From: Caulobacteraceae bacterium
GTDB lineage: Bacteria; Pseudomonadota; Alphaproteobacteria; Caulobacterales; Caulobacteraceae
Length of the DNA: 64,000 nt
Assembly (NCBI GenBank): GCA_027489335.1
Contig: JAIXZX010000001.1
Location: forward strand, 186,001 to 250,000
Direction: 5' to 3'
In this document: piece by piece, positions 25,583-33,946 of the stretch
Position numbering within the stretch: position 1 is the first letter of the stretch
Layout: every line of letters starts with the position of its first letter
The notes under the pieces: generated by a model
What the model saw: the letters and a program-made list of their open reading frames with translations, nothing else
What the model was told of the DNA's origin: nothing
Database searches by the model: none
Position numbers and translations under genes: made by a program

Positions 25583-26377
25583 TCAGGCCGGCAGGGGCTG
25601 GGCCTGCGGGGCGACGGTTACCGGCAAGGCCGGCGGGGCCGGTCGCGGCCGCAGCCGTTCGCCCTTCAGCCAGATCTTCAGGGCCTCCCAGTGGATGGCC
25701 CCCATGACGCCCAGGGTCATCCAGGGATGGGCGAGCCAGGCCGAAAACAGGGCGCGGTCGGTGAGCGGCGCCCGTTGGCCAGCGAAGCTCGCCGACAGCA
25801 GAGGGCCCTGCCCATCGGCGACCTCGATACTGATGGCGACCTTCTCCCCCGGCGGGCGGATCGTGAAGGCGTAGGTCAGGTCCATGTCCATGAAGGGGGA
25901 GACATAGAAGCCCTTGTCGATGGCCTGACGGACGACGTCGCCTGGCTCGGCGTCCGGCGCAGGGATCAGATAGCTGTGCCGGTCGCCGAAGGTGTTGTTC
26001 ACCTCATAGAGGATGGCGCTGAGCGCCCCGTCGGCGCGGTGACAGAAATAGACACTCAAAGGGTTGAACACGCCCCCCAGGACCCGCGGCATGCAGAGCA
26101 GGCGGACGGGTCCGCCGGTCTCCAGCCCCGCGGCGTGGAGATGGGCCTCCACCTGGGCCTTGAGCGGCCGGGGCGAGCCGTCCCCGTGGTCGCGGCTGTG
26201 GACGCTGAACAGACTGGGGCTGTCGAAGCCGAACAGGCGGAGGCCGCGGGCGAGCCGCGGTCCCTCATCCAGATCCACCAGCAGCATGAAGATGCGGTAG
26301 CGCAGGGCGTGCGCCCGGGGCCGCGTGCGGGCGTGCAGGACCAGCCCCGGATAGAGGCCCGAGGCTGGCGGGCTCAC
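25583..26377 (-). CDS. DUF1365 family protein
   Basis: A 264-residue DUF1365 protein with LYPGLVLHART at the N terminus, FNPLSVYFCHR in the centre, and FGDRHSYL, all typical of the family. The start is GTG, overlapping the stop of the FAD oxidoreductase gene (GTGA). DUF1365 genes regularly sit with FAD amine-oxidase-like and cyclopropane-fatty-acid-synthase-like genes. The molecular function is not established; work on Rhodobacter singlet-oxygen response and furan fatty acids points to membrane fatty-acid modification. Confidence 0.9.
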   Translation of the reverse strand: MSPPASGLYPGLVLHARTRPRAHALRYRIFMLLVDLDEGPRLARGLRLFGFDSPSLFSVHSRDHGDGSPRPLKAQVEAHLHAAGLETGGPVRLLCMPRVLGGVFNPLSVYFCHRADGALSAILYEVNNTFGDRHSYLIPAPDAEPGDVVRQAIDKGFYVSPFMDMDLTYAFTIRPPGEKVAISIEVADGQGPLLSASFAGQRAPLTDRALFSAWLAHPWMTLGVMGAIHWEALKIWLKGERLRPRPAPPALPVTVAPQAQPLPA

Positions 26378-27723
26378 GCGGCGGCCTCAGCCAGCGCAGG
26401 CGTCGGGGCCGGGCGCAGACGGATGCGCCCCGACTCGTCCTCCACCGACCAGGGCCGGCGCACCCCACCGAGTTGCTCGGCCACCGCCAGGCCCGACTGC
26501 AGCCCGTCCTCATGGAAGCCATGGCCGAAATAGGAGCCGCAGAACCAGGTGCGGTTGGCGCCCTGCAGGGACCAGAGCTCGGCCTGTGCGTCCAGGGCGC
26601 CGGCGTCAAACAGGGGGTGCTCGTAAATCTCGGTGCGGATCACCGCGTCCGGCGCGATCTCCCGGTTGGGATTAAGGGTGACGAACAGCTCCGGCTGGGC
26701 TGGGAGGCTCTGCAGCTTGTTCATCCAGTAGGTGACGCTGCCCTCCTCGGCCGAACCCCGGCGGCCCAGGTGGTTCCAGCTGGTCCAGGCCGCCCGACGC
26801 TTCGGCATCAGGGTCGGATCGGTATGCAGAACGGTGAGATTGCGGCTGTAGCGGAAGGCCGACAGCAGACGGGTCTCCTCGGCGCCCGGGTCTTCCAGCA
26901 GGGCCAGCGCCTGGTCCCCGTGGGTGGCGATCACCACCTCGTCGAACCGCTCCACCTGACCGCTGGCCAGACGCAGATCGACGCCGGTGGCCTCGCGCCG
27001 GACGCCCACCACGCGGACGCCCGTGCGCGTCTCGCCCTTAAAGGCGGCGGCCAGCCGCGACACATAGGTGCGGCTGCCCCCTTCCACCGTGCGCCAGAGG
27101 CCACGGCCGAAGATGCTCATCATGCCGTGGTTCTGGAAGAAGCGGATCAGCGCCGCAGCCGGATAGGCGCCAATGGCCCCGAGGGGCGTCGACCAGATGG
27201 CCGCGGCCTGGGGCAGCAGATGATCATCCCGGAAGGCCTGGCTATAGCCCTTATCGCGCAGGTAATCGTCGAGGCTGGTGAGCGGCGCCTCAAGGGACGC
27301 CAGATCCCGCGGCGCCTGCCGATAGAAGCGGGTCACGTCCCGCAGCATCCGCCAGTAGCGGGGGCTGAACAGATTCCCGATCTGGGCGAACAGGGCCTGG
27401 GAGGAGTATTCGAACGCCCCGTCATCCAGGGACACACTGAGCGCCATGTCGGCGTCCAGGGTGGGCACGCCCAGGTGCTGCAGCAGGGCGGTGAAGTTCG
27501 GATAGTTGTCTTCGTTATAGACGATGAAGCCGGTGTCCACCGGCACGACGCCATCTGGTCCCCCCGGGGCGTCCACCGTATTGGCGTGCCCCCCAAGCCG
27601 GCCATCGCCCTCGAAGAGGGTGACGTGGTGGCGAGAGCTGAGCAGCCAGGCCGCCGAAAGGCCCGCGACGCCTGAGCCGACCACGGCAATCCGCAACGGC
27701 CTGGAACTGTTGTCTGCGCCCAC
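26374..27723 (-). CDS. FAD-dependent oxidoreductase (amine-oxidase/desaturase-like)
   Basis: A 449-residue NAD(P)/FAD oxidoreductase. The Rossmann motif VVGSGVAGLSAAW is at about 14-26, the FAD ribose Glu in LFEGDGRLGGH near 37-47, and a C-terminal FAD motif near WFCGSYFGHGFHEDGLQSG. The frame starts with GTG and has AAGGAG upstream. It begins a leftward operon with DUF1365 and faces a CFA-type methyltransferase. In Rhodobacter-like clusters such an enzyme is implicated in desaturating methylated membrane fatty acids; the same role here is inference. Confidence 0.9.
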   Translation of the reverse strand: MGADNSSRPLRIAVVGSGVAGLSAAWLLSSRHHVTLFEGDGRLGGHANTVDAPGGPDGVVPVDTGFIVYNEDNYPNFTALLQHLGVPTLDADMALSVSLDDGAFEYSSQALFAQIGNLFSPRYWRMLRDVTRFYRQAPRDLASLEAPLTSLDDYLRDKGYSQAFRDDHLLPQAAAIWSTPLGAIGAYPAAALIRFFQNHGMMSIFGRGLWRTVEGGSRTYVSRLAAAFKGETRTGVRVVGVRREATGVDLRLASGQVERFDEVVIATHGDQALALLEDPGAEETRLLSAFRYSRNLTVLHTDPTLMPKRRAAWTSWNHLGRRGSAEEGSVTYWMNKLQSLPAQPELFVTLNPNREIAPDAVIRTEIYEHPLFDAGALDAQAELWSLQGANRTWFCGSYFGHGFHEDGLQSGLAVAEQLGGVRRPWSVEDESGRIRLRPAPTPALAEAAA

Positions 27724-27805
27724 GGGAACTCCTTAGCTGATCAGGATTGGTCAGACCGCCGCCCCACCGGCGCCGACCTCAAGCTGTACGAGGCGAGTAC
27801 GTGGC

Positions 27806-27838
27806 CGGATGCAGCCAGGCCGACGCATCCGAAGCTTC
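27806..27838. promoter_or_regulatory. Inverted repeats between FAD oxidoreductase and methyltransferase genes
   Basis: CGGATGC-N12-GCATCCG (27806-27831) directly abuts the palindrome GAAGCTTC (27831-27838) in the divergent gap. Both could be regulator sites for the lipid cluster. I could not find a convincing ECF-type promoter. Confidence 0.4.
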
Positions 27839-27916
27839 AGGACTCGCGTAACCAGACTGTCGGACATGGCCCGGCGCGTCGACTCTCCCGCGCCACACAG
27901 AAGGAACGCCGCCTCC

Positions 27917-28945
27917 ATGAGTTTTATCGGTTCGGCCATCCAGGCCTTTGAAGGGGCGCCGGCGCCCGACCTCATGCGTCGGGCCGCCATCGAGCTGCTG
28001 GTGGCCAACGCCCGGCGGCAGCTTGGCAAGGCTGGCCCCGAGGCCGAGGCCGCCTTCGCCCGGGAGATGGCTGCGCGCCCCATCGCCGAACACACCACCG
28101 CGGCCAATGAGCAGCACTATGAGCTGCCGGCGGCCTTCTTTCAGAAGGTGCTGGGCCCACAGCTGAAATATTCCAGCAGCCTCTATGATCCCGGCGTCGA
28201 GGACCTGGCTGCGGCCGAGGAAAACGCCCTGTCGGAAACCGCCGAACACGCCGGTCTCGCCGACGGGCAGGAGATCCTGGAGCTGGGCTGCGGCTGGGGA
28301 TCGCTGACCCTGTGGATGGCCCGGGCCCTGCCCGGCGCGAAGATCACCGCGGTGTCCAATTCCGCCAGCCAGGGAGCCTATATCCGCGAACAGGCCAGGG
28401 CCGCAGGCCTGACCAACGTCACCGTGCTGACCGCCGACATGAACACCTTCGAAGCGCCGGGGCGATTCGACCGGGTGGTCTCGGTGGAGATGTTCGAACA
28501 CATGGCCAACTGGCGGGCCCTGCTGACCCAGGTGCGCGACTGGCTGAAGCCTGACGGCCGGGCGTTCATCCATGTGTTCACCCATCGCACCACACCCTAC
28601 CGGTTCGACGTGGACGACGAGTCCGACTGGATCGGACAGCACTTCTTCTCCGGCGGCGTCATGCCCAGCCACGGGCTGATGGCGCAGTTCCCGGACCTGT
28701 TCGAGGTGGAGGCCGACTGGCGATGGTCGGGGCGCCACTATGAACGCACCGCCCTGGACTGGCTGGCCAATTTCGACCGCAACGACGCGGCCATCCGTGG
28801 CGTTCTGCGGGAGGTCTATGGGGACGCCGCCCCCCTTTGGCGGCGGCGTTGGCGGCTGTTCTTCCTGGCGACGGCGGGCCTGTTCGGCCACCGTGGCGGC
28901 GAGGAATGGGGCGTCAGCCACTACCGTCTGAAGCCGGTCCGCTGA
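27917..28945 (+). CDS. SAM-dependent methyltransferase, cyclopropane fatty acid synthase-like
   Basis: A 342-residue CFA-synthase-family methyltransferase. The SAM motif LELGCGWG is at about 121-128 and the acidic loop follows near AVSNSA; HYELP at about 67-71 and VSVEMFEHM at about 188-196 are family landmarks. It uses SAM to methylate unsaturated phospholipid acyl chains. AAGGA lies 11 bases before the ATG at 27917, giving MSFIG; upstream ATGs in frame lack a good site. It is divergent from the FAD/DUF1365 operon and followed by DUF2177. Methyl-branched rather than cyclopropane product is possible. Confidence 0.92.
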   Translation: MSFIGSAIQAFEGAPAPDLMRRAAIELLVANARRQLGKAGPEAEAAFAREMAARPIAEHTTAANEQHYELPAAFFQKVLGPQLKYSSSLYDPGVEDLAAAEENALSETAEHAGLADGQEILELGCGWGSLTLWMARALPGAKITAVSNSASQGAYIREQARAAGLTNVTVLTADMNTFEAPGRFDRVVSVEMFEHMANWRALLTQVRDWLKPDGRAFIHVFTHRTTPYRFDVDDESDWIGQHFFSGGVMPSHGLMAQFPDLFEVEADWRWSGRHYERTALDWLANFDRNDAAIRGVLREVYGDAAPLWRRRWRLFFLATAGLFGHRGGEEWGVSHYRLKPVR

Positions 28946-28959
28946 AGGAATAGGATCCC

Positions 28960-29370
28960 ATGCTGAAATATCTCATCGGCTACCTCGGCACAGGCCTGGC
29001 CTTCGCCATCATCGACGCGGTCTGGCTGACCACGGTCGGCCCCAAACTCTATCGCCCGACCCTGGACGAGGTGCTGGCCGACCAGTTCGCCCTTGGCCCC
29101 GCCATCGCCTTCTACCTGATCTATATCGCCGGGATCATGATCCTGGCAGTCAGCCCGGCCGTGCGCGACGGCGGCTGGACGCAGGCGCTCACCACCGGCG
29201 CCATACTGGGCTTCCTCTGCTACGCCACCTACGACCTGACCAACCAGGCGACCCTGAAGGTCTGGGCGACCCACATCACGCTGGCCGACATCGCCTGGGG
29301 CACGGTCTTGACCGGCGCCTCGGCCACCGCCGGCTACTTCGTCACCCGCTGGGCTGAGCGCACCTTCTAG
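28960..29370 (+). CDS. DUF2177 family membrane protein
   Basis: A 136-residue integral membrane protein with four predicted helices (about 2-22, 46-65, 76-95, 107-127). It carries family landmarks IDAVWL near 18-23 and YDLTNQATLK near 91-100. It starts 15 bases after the methyltransferase, with GGAATAGG before the ATG. DUF2177 recurs in DUF1365/CFA-like clusters; function is unknown, perhaps a membrane subunit for lipid modification. Confidence 0.9.
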   Translation: MLKYLIGYLGTGLAFAIIDAVWLTTVGPKLYRPTLDEVLADQFALGPAIAFYLIYIAGIMILAVSPAVRDGGWTQALTTGAILGFLCYATYDLTNQATLKVWATHITLADIAWGTVLTGASATAGYFVTRWAERTF

Positions 29371-29435
29371 CGCGCGGCGCCCCTCCCCCGGCCGCCTGAT
29401 CCGGCCTCTGTTCGGATTGGGCGGCCGTTGTCGTT

Positions 29436-29447
29436 GCGGAATTCCGC
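29436..29447. promoter_or_regulatory. 12-base palindrome upstream of the acyl-CoA ligase gene
   Basis: GCGGAATTCCGC is a perfect palindrome about 140 bases upstream of the ligase start, in a 218-base gap with no gene. A regulator site is possible but unproven. Confidence 0.25.
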
Positions 29448-29588
29448 TGTCATTGTGCGGCCCAAGGGCGGCCCGGGCGGCGGTCAGGCATATTGCGTCT
29501 GATCCCTCCGGACCCATGCCGTCCCCCAACGATAATCAGACGCGCCCTGCGCCCGGCATTCCGGTCAGCAGGCGCCGGGAGGAATTTG

Positions 29589-31172
29589 ATGGAAGATTTG
29601 AAAGAGCGCGTGGGCCTGGAAGAACGGCTCGACCAAGCCGCCGTCACCGGCATGACCATGGCCGTCTGGGCCGACGTCCAGCCCGACAAGCCCGCGGTGA
29701 TCGACGCCTATGGCAAGTCGCGGACCTTCGCCGAGGTCAACGCCAACGCCAACCGCCTGGCCCGCCTCTTTCGTCAGCATGGGGTTCAGCCCGGCGACAG
29801 CCTGGCGCTGGTCTGCTCGAATCGGGTTGAGTTCATCGAGGTCCTGGCCGCCACCATGCGCTCCGGCGTGCGCATCACCCCGGTCAACTGGCACCTGAAC
29901 GCCGACGAAATCGCCTACATCATCAATGACTGCGAGGCCAAGGTCCTGGTCGGCGACGTCCGGGTCGCCGTGATCGGCGAGGCCGCGACCCACTGCCCGC
30001 ACCTGACGCTGAAGCTGTCGGTGGGCGGCGATATCGACGGCTTCGTCGACTATGACACCGCCCTTGGGCCCCTGGACGGGTCGGACATCTCAGATCCGGT
30101 CCTGGGCAACCAGATGATGTACACCTCGGGCACCACCGGGCGCCCGAAGGGCGTCTATCGCCCCACCCCGGTCGTCACGCCGGTGAGCATCCTGGCCGGC
30201 CGCGGCTATGACGACACCTCCATCCAGCTCTGCGCAGGCCCCGCCTATCACGCCGCCCCGCTGGCCTTTGATGTGCGCGCCGCCATGGGCACCGGTTCGA
30301 CCCTGATCTTCATGGACAAGTGGGACTCCGAGCAGGTCCTGCGCACCATCAGCGAGCAGAAGGTCACCCACCTGCACATGGTGCCGATCATGTTCCAGCG
30401 CCTGCTGGACCTTCCGGCCGAGGTGAAGGCCAAATACCCGGTCGACCATGTGCGCTACATCGTCCACGGGGCGGCGCCCTGCCCGCCCGAGGTCAAGCAG
30501 GCGATGATCGACTGGTTCGGCCCGGTGCTCAGCGAGTACTATGCCGGCTCCGAAGGCGGGGCGGGCTTCACGATCAATTCCGATGAGTGGCTGAAGAAGC
30601 CTGGCAGCGTCGGCAAGCGCCCGGCCCTGCTGCAGGTGCGGATCATCGACGAGCAGGGCAATGACTGCCCCAATGGCGTGCCCGGCACCATCTACCACCA
30701 GCTGCCCCCCGGCGGCGGCTTCCAGTACTACAAGGACGAAGCCAAGACCCAGGCCTCCCGGGTCGGCGACTTCTTCACCATGGGCGATGTCGGCTATTTC
30801 GATGAGGACGACTATCTGTTCCTCACCGGCCGCAGCGCCGAGACCATCATCTCCGGCGGGGTGAACATCTACCCGCAGGAAATCGACAACGAGCTGATCA
30901 AGCACCCGGCCGTGGCCGACTCATCCACCGTCGGCATCCCGCACGCCGAATGGGGCGAGCAGGTGAAGGCGGTCATCATGCTCAACGAGGGCTATGAGCC
31001 CAGCGACCAGCTGGCCCACGAGATCCTCGACTTCGCCCGCAAGGCCCTGCCCGGCTTCAAGGTGCCCCGCAGCCTGGACTTCGTCACCGAGCTGCCCCGC
31101 AGCGAGGCCGGCAAGATCCAGCGCAACAAGGTCCGGGCCCCCTACTGGGAAGGCCGCGCCCGGCAGATCTGA
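29589..31172 (+). CDS. Acyl-CoA synthetase (AMP-forming)
   Basis: A 527-residue ANL-superfamily ligase that activates a carboxylic acid to its CoA ester. The P-loop YTSGTTGRPKG is at about 178-188, the YYAGSEGG block lies in the middle, GDVGYFDEDDYLFLTGR and IISGGVNIYPQEI follow, and the adenylation Lys in SEAGKIQR is near 509. GGGAGGA lies 5-6 bases before the ATG at 29589; an earlier ATG has no site. It stands alone between the lipid cluster and sugar genes. Chain-length preference cannot be read; it resembles FadD-type enzymes for medium or unusual acids. Confidence 0.93.
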   Translation: MEDLKERVGLEERLDQAAVTGMTMAVWADVQPDKPAVIDAYGKSRTFAEVNANANRLARLFRQHGVQPGDSLALVCSNRVEFIEVLAATMRSGVRITPVNWHLNADEIAYIINDCEAKVLVGDVRVAVIGEAATHCPHLTLKLSVGGDIDGFVDYDTALGPLDGSDISDPVLGNQMMYTSGTTGRPKGVYRPTPVVTPVSILAGRGYDDTSIQLCAGPAYHAAPLAFDVRAAMGTGSTLIFMDKWDSEQVLRTISEQKVTHLHMVPIMFQRLLDLPAEVKAKYPVDHVRYIVHGAAPCPPEVKQAMIDWFGPVLSEYYAGSEGGAGFTINSDEWLKKPGSVGKRPALLQVRIIDEQGNDCPNGVPGTIYHQLPPGGGFQYYKDEAKTQASRVGDFFTMGDVGYFDEDDYLFLTGRSAETIISGGVNIYPQEIDNELIKHPAVADSSTVGIPHAEWGEQVKAVIMLNEGYEPSDQLAHEILDFARKALPGFKVPRSLDFVTELPRSEAGKIQRNKVRAPYWEGRARQI

Positions 31173-31178
31173 TCGCAG

Positions 31179-31208
31179 CGCCGCGCCGGGACCCGTTCCG
31201 GCGCGGCG
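31179..31208 (+). terminator. Hairpin terminator after the acyl-CoA ligase
   Basis: CGCCGCGCCGG and CCGGCGCGGCG form an 11-base perfect stem with an 8-base loop, starting 6 bases after the stop codon. The T content after it is low, so termination may be partial. Confidence 0.55.
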
Positions 31209-31256
31209 AAATCTTGCGAAAACATCCGTGTTTGGCGTGACCTCCGGGAGCGTGGC

Positions 31257-32459
31257 ATGTACCGCGACCTTAAAGACCCGCGAGTGTCCGCCATGCCGAT
31301 TCCATTCATCGACCTGCAGGCCCAGCGCCAGCGCCTCGGCGAGCCCCTCGAGGCCGCCATCCTCGAGGTGGTGCGCTCAGGCGCCTATGTGATGGGACCG
31401 CAGGTGGCCGCCTTTGAGGCCGCACTCGGGGACTTTGGCCAGGCGCCGCATGTCCTGTCCTGCGGGTCCGGCACCGAGGCCCTGATGCTGCCGCTGATGG
31501 CCTGGGGGATCGGGCCCGGCGATGCGGTCTTCTGTCCCTCGTTCACCTTCGCGGCCACCGCCGAGGTCGTGCCCCTGGTGGGCGCATCCCCGGTCTTCGT
31601 CGACATCCTGCCCGACACCTACAACATGGACGCCGCCCATCTGGAGGCCGCCATCACCGCGGTGAAGGCCGAAGGCAGGCTGACGCCTAAGGCGGTGATC
31701 GCGGTCGACCTGTTTGGCCAGCCCGCCGACTATCCGGCCATCAGCGCGGTCTGCCAGAAGCATGGCCTGAAGCTCATCGCCGATTCCGCGCAAGGCTTTG
31801 GCTGCACGCTGGGCGGCCATCATCCCCTGCACTGGGCCGATGTGGCGACCACCAGCTTCTTCCCGGCCAAGCCGCTGGGCTGCTACGGCGACGGCGGAGC
31901 GGTGCTGAGCAAGGACGCGCGCCTGCACGACCTGCTGGTCTCCCTGCGGGTGCATGGCCAGGCGGTGAAGTCGGATCTGGAAGGCCGCACCTTCGACCAT
32001 GATCCCAAATATCTGAACATGCGCATCGGCATGAACGCGCGGATGGACACGGTGCAGGCCGCCGTCCTCTTGCAGAAACTGTCCATCTTCGCCGACGAGA
32101 TCGAGGCGCGGAACCGGGTGGCCCATCGCTATGCCCAGGGGCTGTCCGACGTGGTCCGCACCCCCGCGGTGATCGACGGCGGGGTTTCGGTCTGGGCCCA
32201 GTACACCATCGAGACCGAAGACCGTGACGGACTGGCCGCCCACCTGAAGGCGGCCGAGATTCCCACCGCCGTCTATTATCCGATCCCGATTCACAAGCAG
32301 GGGGTCTATTCGGTCTATCCTGTGGGACCGGGCGGGTTGCCCGCGACCATGGCGGCGTCGGAGCGGGTCATCAGCCTGCCCATGCACCCCTATCTGGAGG
32401 CCGACGTGCAGGATCAGATCATCGCCGCCATCCGAGCCTTCGCCGGTCGCAACGCATGA
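31257..32459 (+). CDS. DegT/DnrJ/EryC1/StrS sugar aminotransferase
   Basis: A 400-residue PLP-dependent nucleotide-sugar aminotransferase. The N-terminal PFIDLQAQ, the cofactor-binding SCGSGTEAL near 68-76, the Asp in ADSAQGFG near 176, and the internal-aldimine Lys205 in FFPAKPLGC are all present. The upstream ATG at 31257 has GGGAG 6 bases before it, so I keep it; an ATG at 31293 (MPIPF) is the family's usual beginning and remains possible. It overlaps the dehydrogenase start by ATGA. It resembles WbpE-like 3-keto-uronic-acid aminotransferases. Confidence 0.92.
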   Translation: MYRDLKDPRVSAMPIPFIDLQAQRQRLGEPLEAAILEVVRSGAYVMGPQVAAFEAALGDFGQAPHVLSCGSGTEALMLPLMAWGIGPGDAVFCPSFTFAATAEVVPLVGASPVFVDILPDTYNMDAAHLEAAITAVKAEGRLTPKAVIAVDLFGQPADYPAISAVCQKHGLKLIADSAQGFGCTLGGHHPLHWADVATTSFFPAKPLGCYGDGGAVLSKDARLHDLLVSLRVHGQAVKSDLEGRTFDHDPKYLNMRIGMNARMDTVQAAVLLQKLSIFADEIEARNRVAHRYAQGLSDVVRTPAVIDGGVSVWAQYTIETEDRDGLAAHLKAAEIPTAVYYPIPIHKQGVYSVYPVGPGGLPATMAASERVISLPMHPYLEADVQDQIIAAIRAFAGRNA

Positions 32460-33829
32460 GTGGCGAGCGCGCGCCGCCACATCATCCGATGGCGGATCAA
32501 ATGGCCTCGGAGTTCGAAGCCCGCGCCGAATCCCGGGATCTGGTGATCGGCGTCATCGGCCTGGGCTATGTGGGCCTGCCGCTGGCCGAGGGCTTCCTCG
32601 GCAAGGGTTTCCGGGTCCTGGCCTATGACCCGGACTCCGCAAAGATCGAGGCCCTGAACGGCGGCCGCAGCTATATCAAACACATTTCCGATGACCGGGT
32701 CGCAGCCATGGGCGCCACCGGCCGGTTGGAGGCCACCACCGACGAGGCGCGCCTGGCCTCCGCCGACGCGCTGCTGATGTGCGTGCCGACGCCTTTGAAC
32801 GTCCACCGCGAGCCGGACCTCTCCTACGTGGCCGATTGCGCGACGACCATCTCCCGCCACCTGCGCCGCGGCCAGCTGGTGGTGCTGGAATCCACCACCT
32901 ATCCCGGCACCAGCGAGGAGCTGATCCGGCCGATCCTGGAACAGGCCACGGGCCTCAAGTCGGGCATCGACTTCGCCATCGCCTACAGCCCCGAGCGGGA
33001 AGATCCCGGCAACCTCGACTTCGGGGCCACCACCATCCCCAAGGTGGTCGGCGCCGACACCGACGCCGAGCGCCGGATGGCGATCGCAGTCTATTCGCCG
33101 CTGACCCAGGTGGTTCCCGTCAGCGACCTGAAGACGGCCGAGGCGGTCAAGCTGACCGAGAACATCTTCCGGCTGGTCAATATCGCCCTCGTCAACGAGC
33201 TGAAGGTGGTTTTCGAGAGCATGGACATCGACATCTGGGAGGTGATCGATGCGGCCAAGACCAAGCCCTTTGGCTATATGCCCTTCTATCCGGGGCCGGG
33301 CCTGGGCGGGCACTGCATCGCCATCGACCCTTTCTACCTGACCTGGAAGGCGCGGGCGCACGGCGAGGCGACCCGCTTCATCGAGCTGGCCGGCGACGTG
33401 GTCGCAGCCCTTCCCCGCCGGGTGGTGGAAGCTGTGGCCGAGTCCCTGTCGAGCCGCGAGGGCAAGGCGGTCAAGGGCGCGCGCATCCTGGTGGTGGGCC
33501 TGGCCTACAAGAAGAATGTCGACGACATGCGCGAGAGCCCCTCGCTGCACGTGATCCGCCTGCTGCGCGAGCGCGGGGCCGCCGTCGACTATTACGACCC
33601 GCATATCCCGGTGGTTCACGACACCGGCGAACATCCCGAGGTGGCCGGCATGGCCTCCATAGGCTGGGACGAGGCGACGCTGGCGGCCTACGACTGCGCG
33701 GTGATCTGCACCGACCACGACATGGTGGACTACGCGACCCTGACCCGGGTCGTCCCCCTGGTCATCGACACCCGCAACGCCGTCGGCCGCCTGGCCCCGG
33801 ACTTCGCCGACCAGGTCCGCAAGGCGTAA
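32456..33829 (+). CDS. Nucleotide sugar dehydrogenase (UDP-HexNAc 6-dehydrogenase type)
   Basis: A 457-residue NAD-dependent UDP-sugar dehydrogenase that oxidises C6 to a uronic acid. The Rossmann motif VIGLGYVGLP is at about 33-42, TYPGTSEE follows, the catalytic Cys near 287 lies in PGLGGHCIAIDPFY, and the C-terminal domain begins near GLAYKKNVDDMRESP. It best resembles the WbpA/WbpO UDP-N-acetyl-hexosamine group. It is coupled to the aminotransferase, so the pair probably makes an amino-uronic sugar for a surface polysaccharide. The oxidase and acetyltransferase steps are not nearby. Confidence 0.92.
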   Translation: MSGERAPPHHPMADQMASEFEARAESRDLVIGVIGLGYVGLPLAEGFLGKGFRVLAYDPDSAKIEALNGGRSYIKHISDDRVAAMGATGRLEATTDEARLASADALLMCVPTPLNVHREPDLSYVADCATTISRHLRRGQLVVLESTTYPGTSEELIRPILEQATGLKSGIDFAIAYSPEREDPGNLDFGATTIPKVVGADTDAERRMAIAVYSPLTQVVPVSDLKTAEAVKLTENIFRLVNIALVNELKVVFESMDIDIWEVIDAAKTKPFGYMPFYPGPGLGGHCIAIDPFYLTWKARAHGEATRFIELAGDVVAALPRRVVEAVAESLSSREGKAVKGARILVVGLAYKKNVDDMRESPSLHVIRLLRERGAAVDYYDPHIPVVHDTGEHPEVAGMASIGWDEATLAAYDCAVICTDHDMVDYATLTRVVPLVIDTRNAVGRLAPDFADQVRKA

Positions 33830-33851
33830 GGATCAGCCCCCCAGGTCCGTC

Positions 33852-33929
33852 ACCCTCGGGCTTGACCCGAGGGTCCATGCACACCGGGCCAATCCTGTGT
33901 TCATGGATGGTCGGGTCAAGCCCGACCAT
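33852..33929. repeat. Intergenic palindromic repeat (double hairpin)
   Basis: Two perfect small hairpins, ACCCTCGGG-CTTGA-CCCGAGGGT (33852-33874) and ATGGTCGGG-TCAAG-CCCGACCAT (33907-33929), are nested in a larger inverted repeat: 24-base arms 33861-33884 and 33897-33920 pair at 20 positions. It lies between convergent genes. The GGGCTTGACCCG core recurs, from memory, between genes in many Caulobacterales and Sphingomonadales. It can also act as a bidirectional terminator. Confidence 0.75.
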
Positions 33930-33946
33930 GACGGTGGAAAAGGCGC

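Noticed and set aside
27724..27916. ECF sigma factor promoter (TGATCC-N18-TAAGA type) for the DUF1365/CFA cluster
   Set aside because: TGATC occurs near 27737, but no matching downstream element lies at the right spacing on either strand, and no sigma/anti-sigma genes are in the window.
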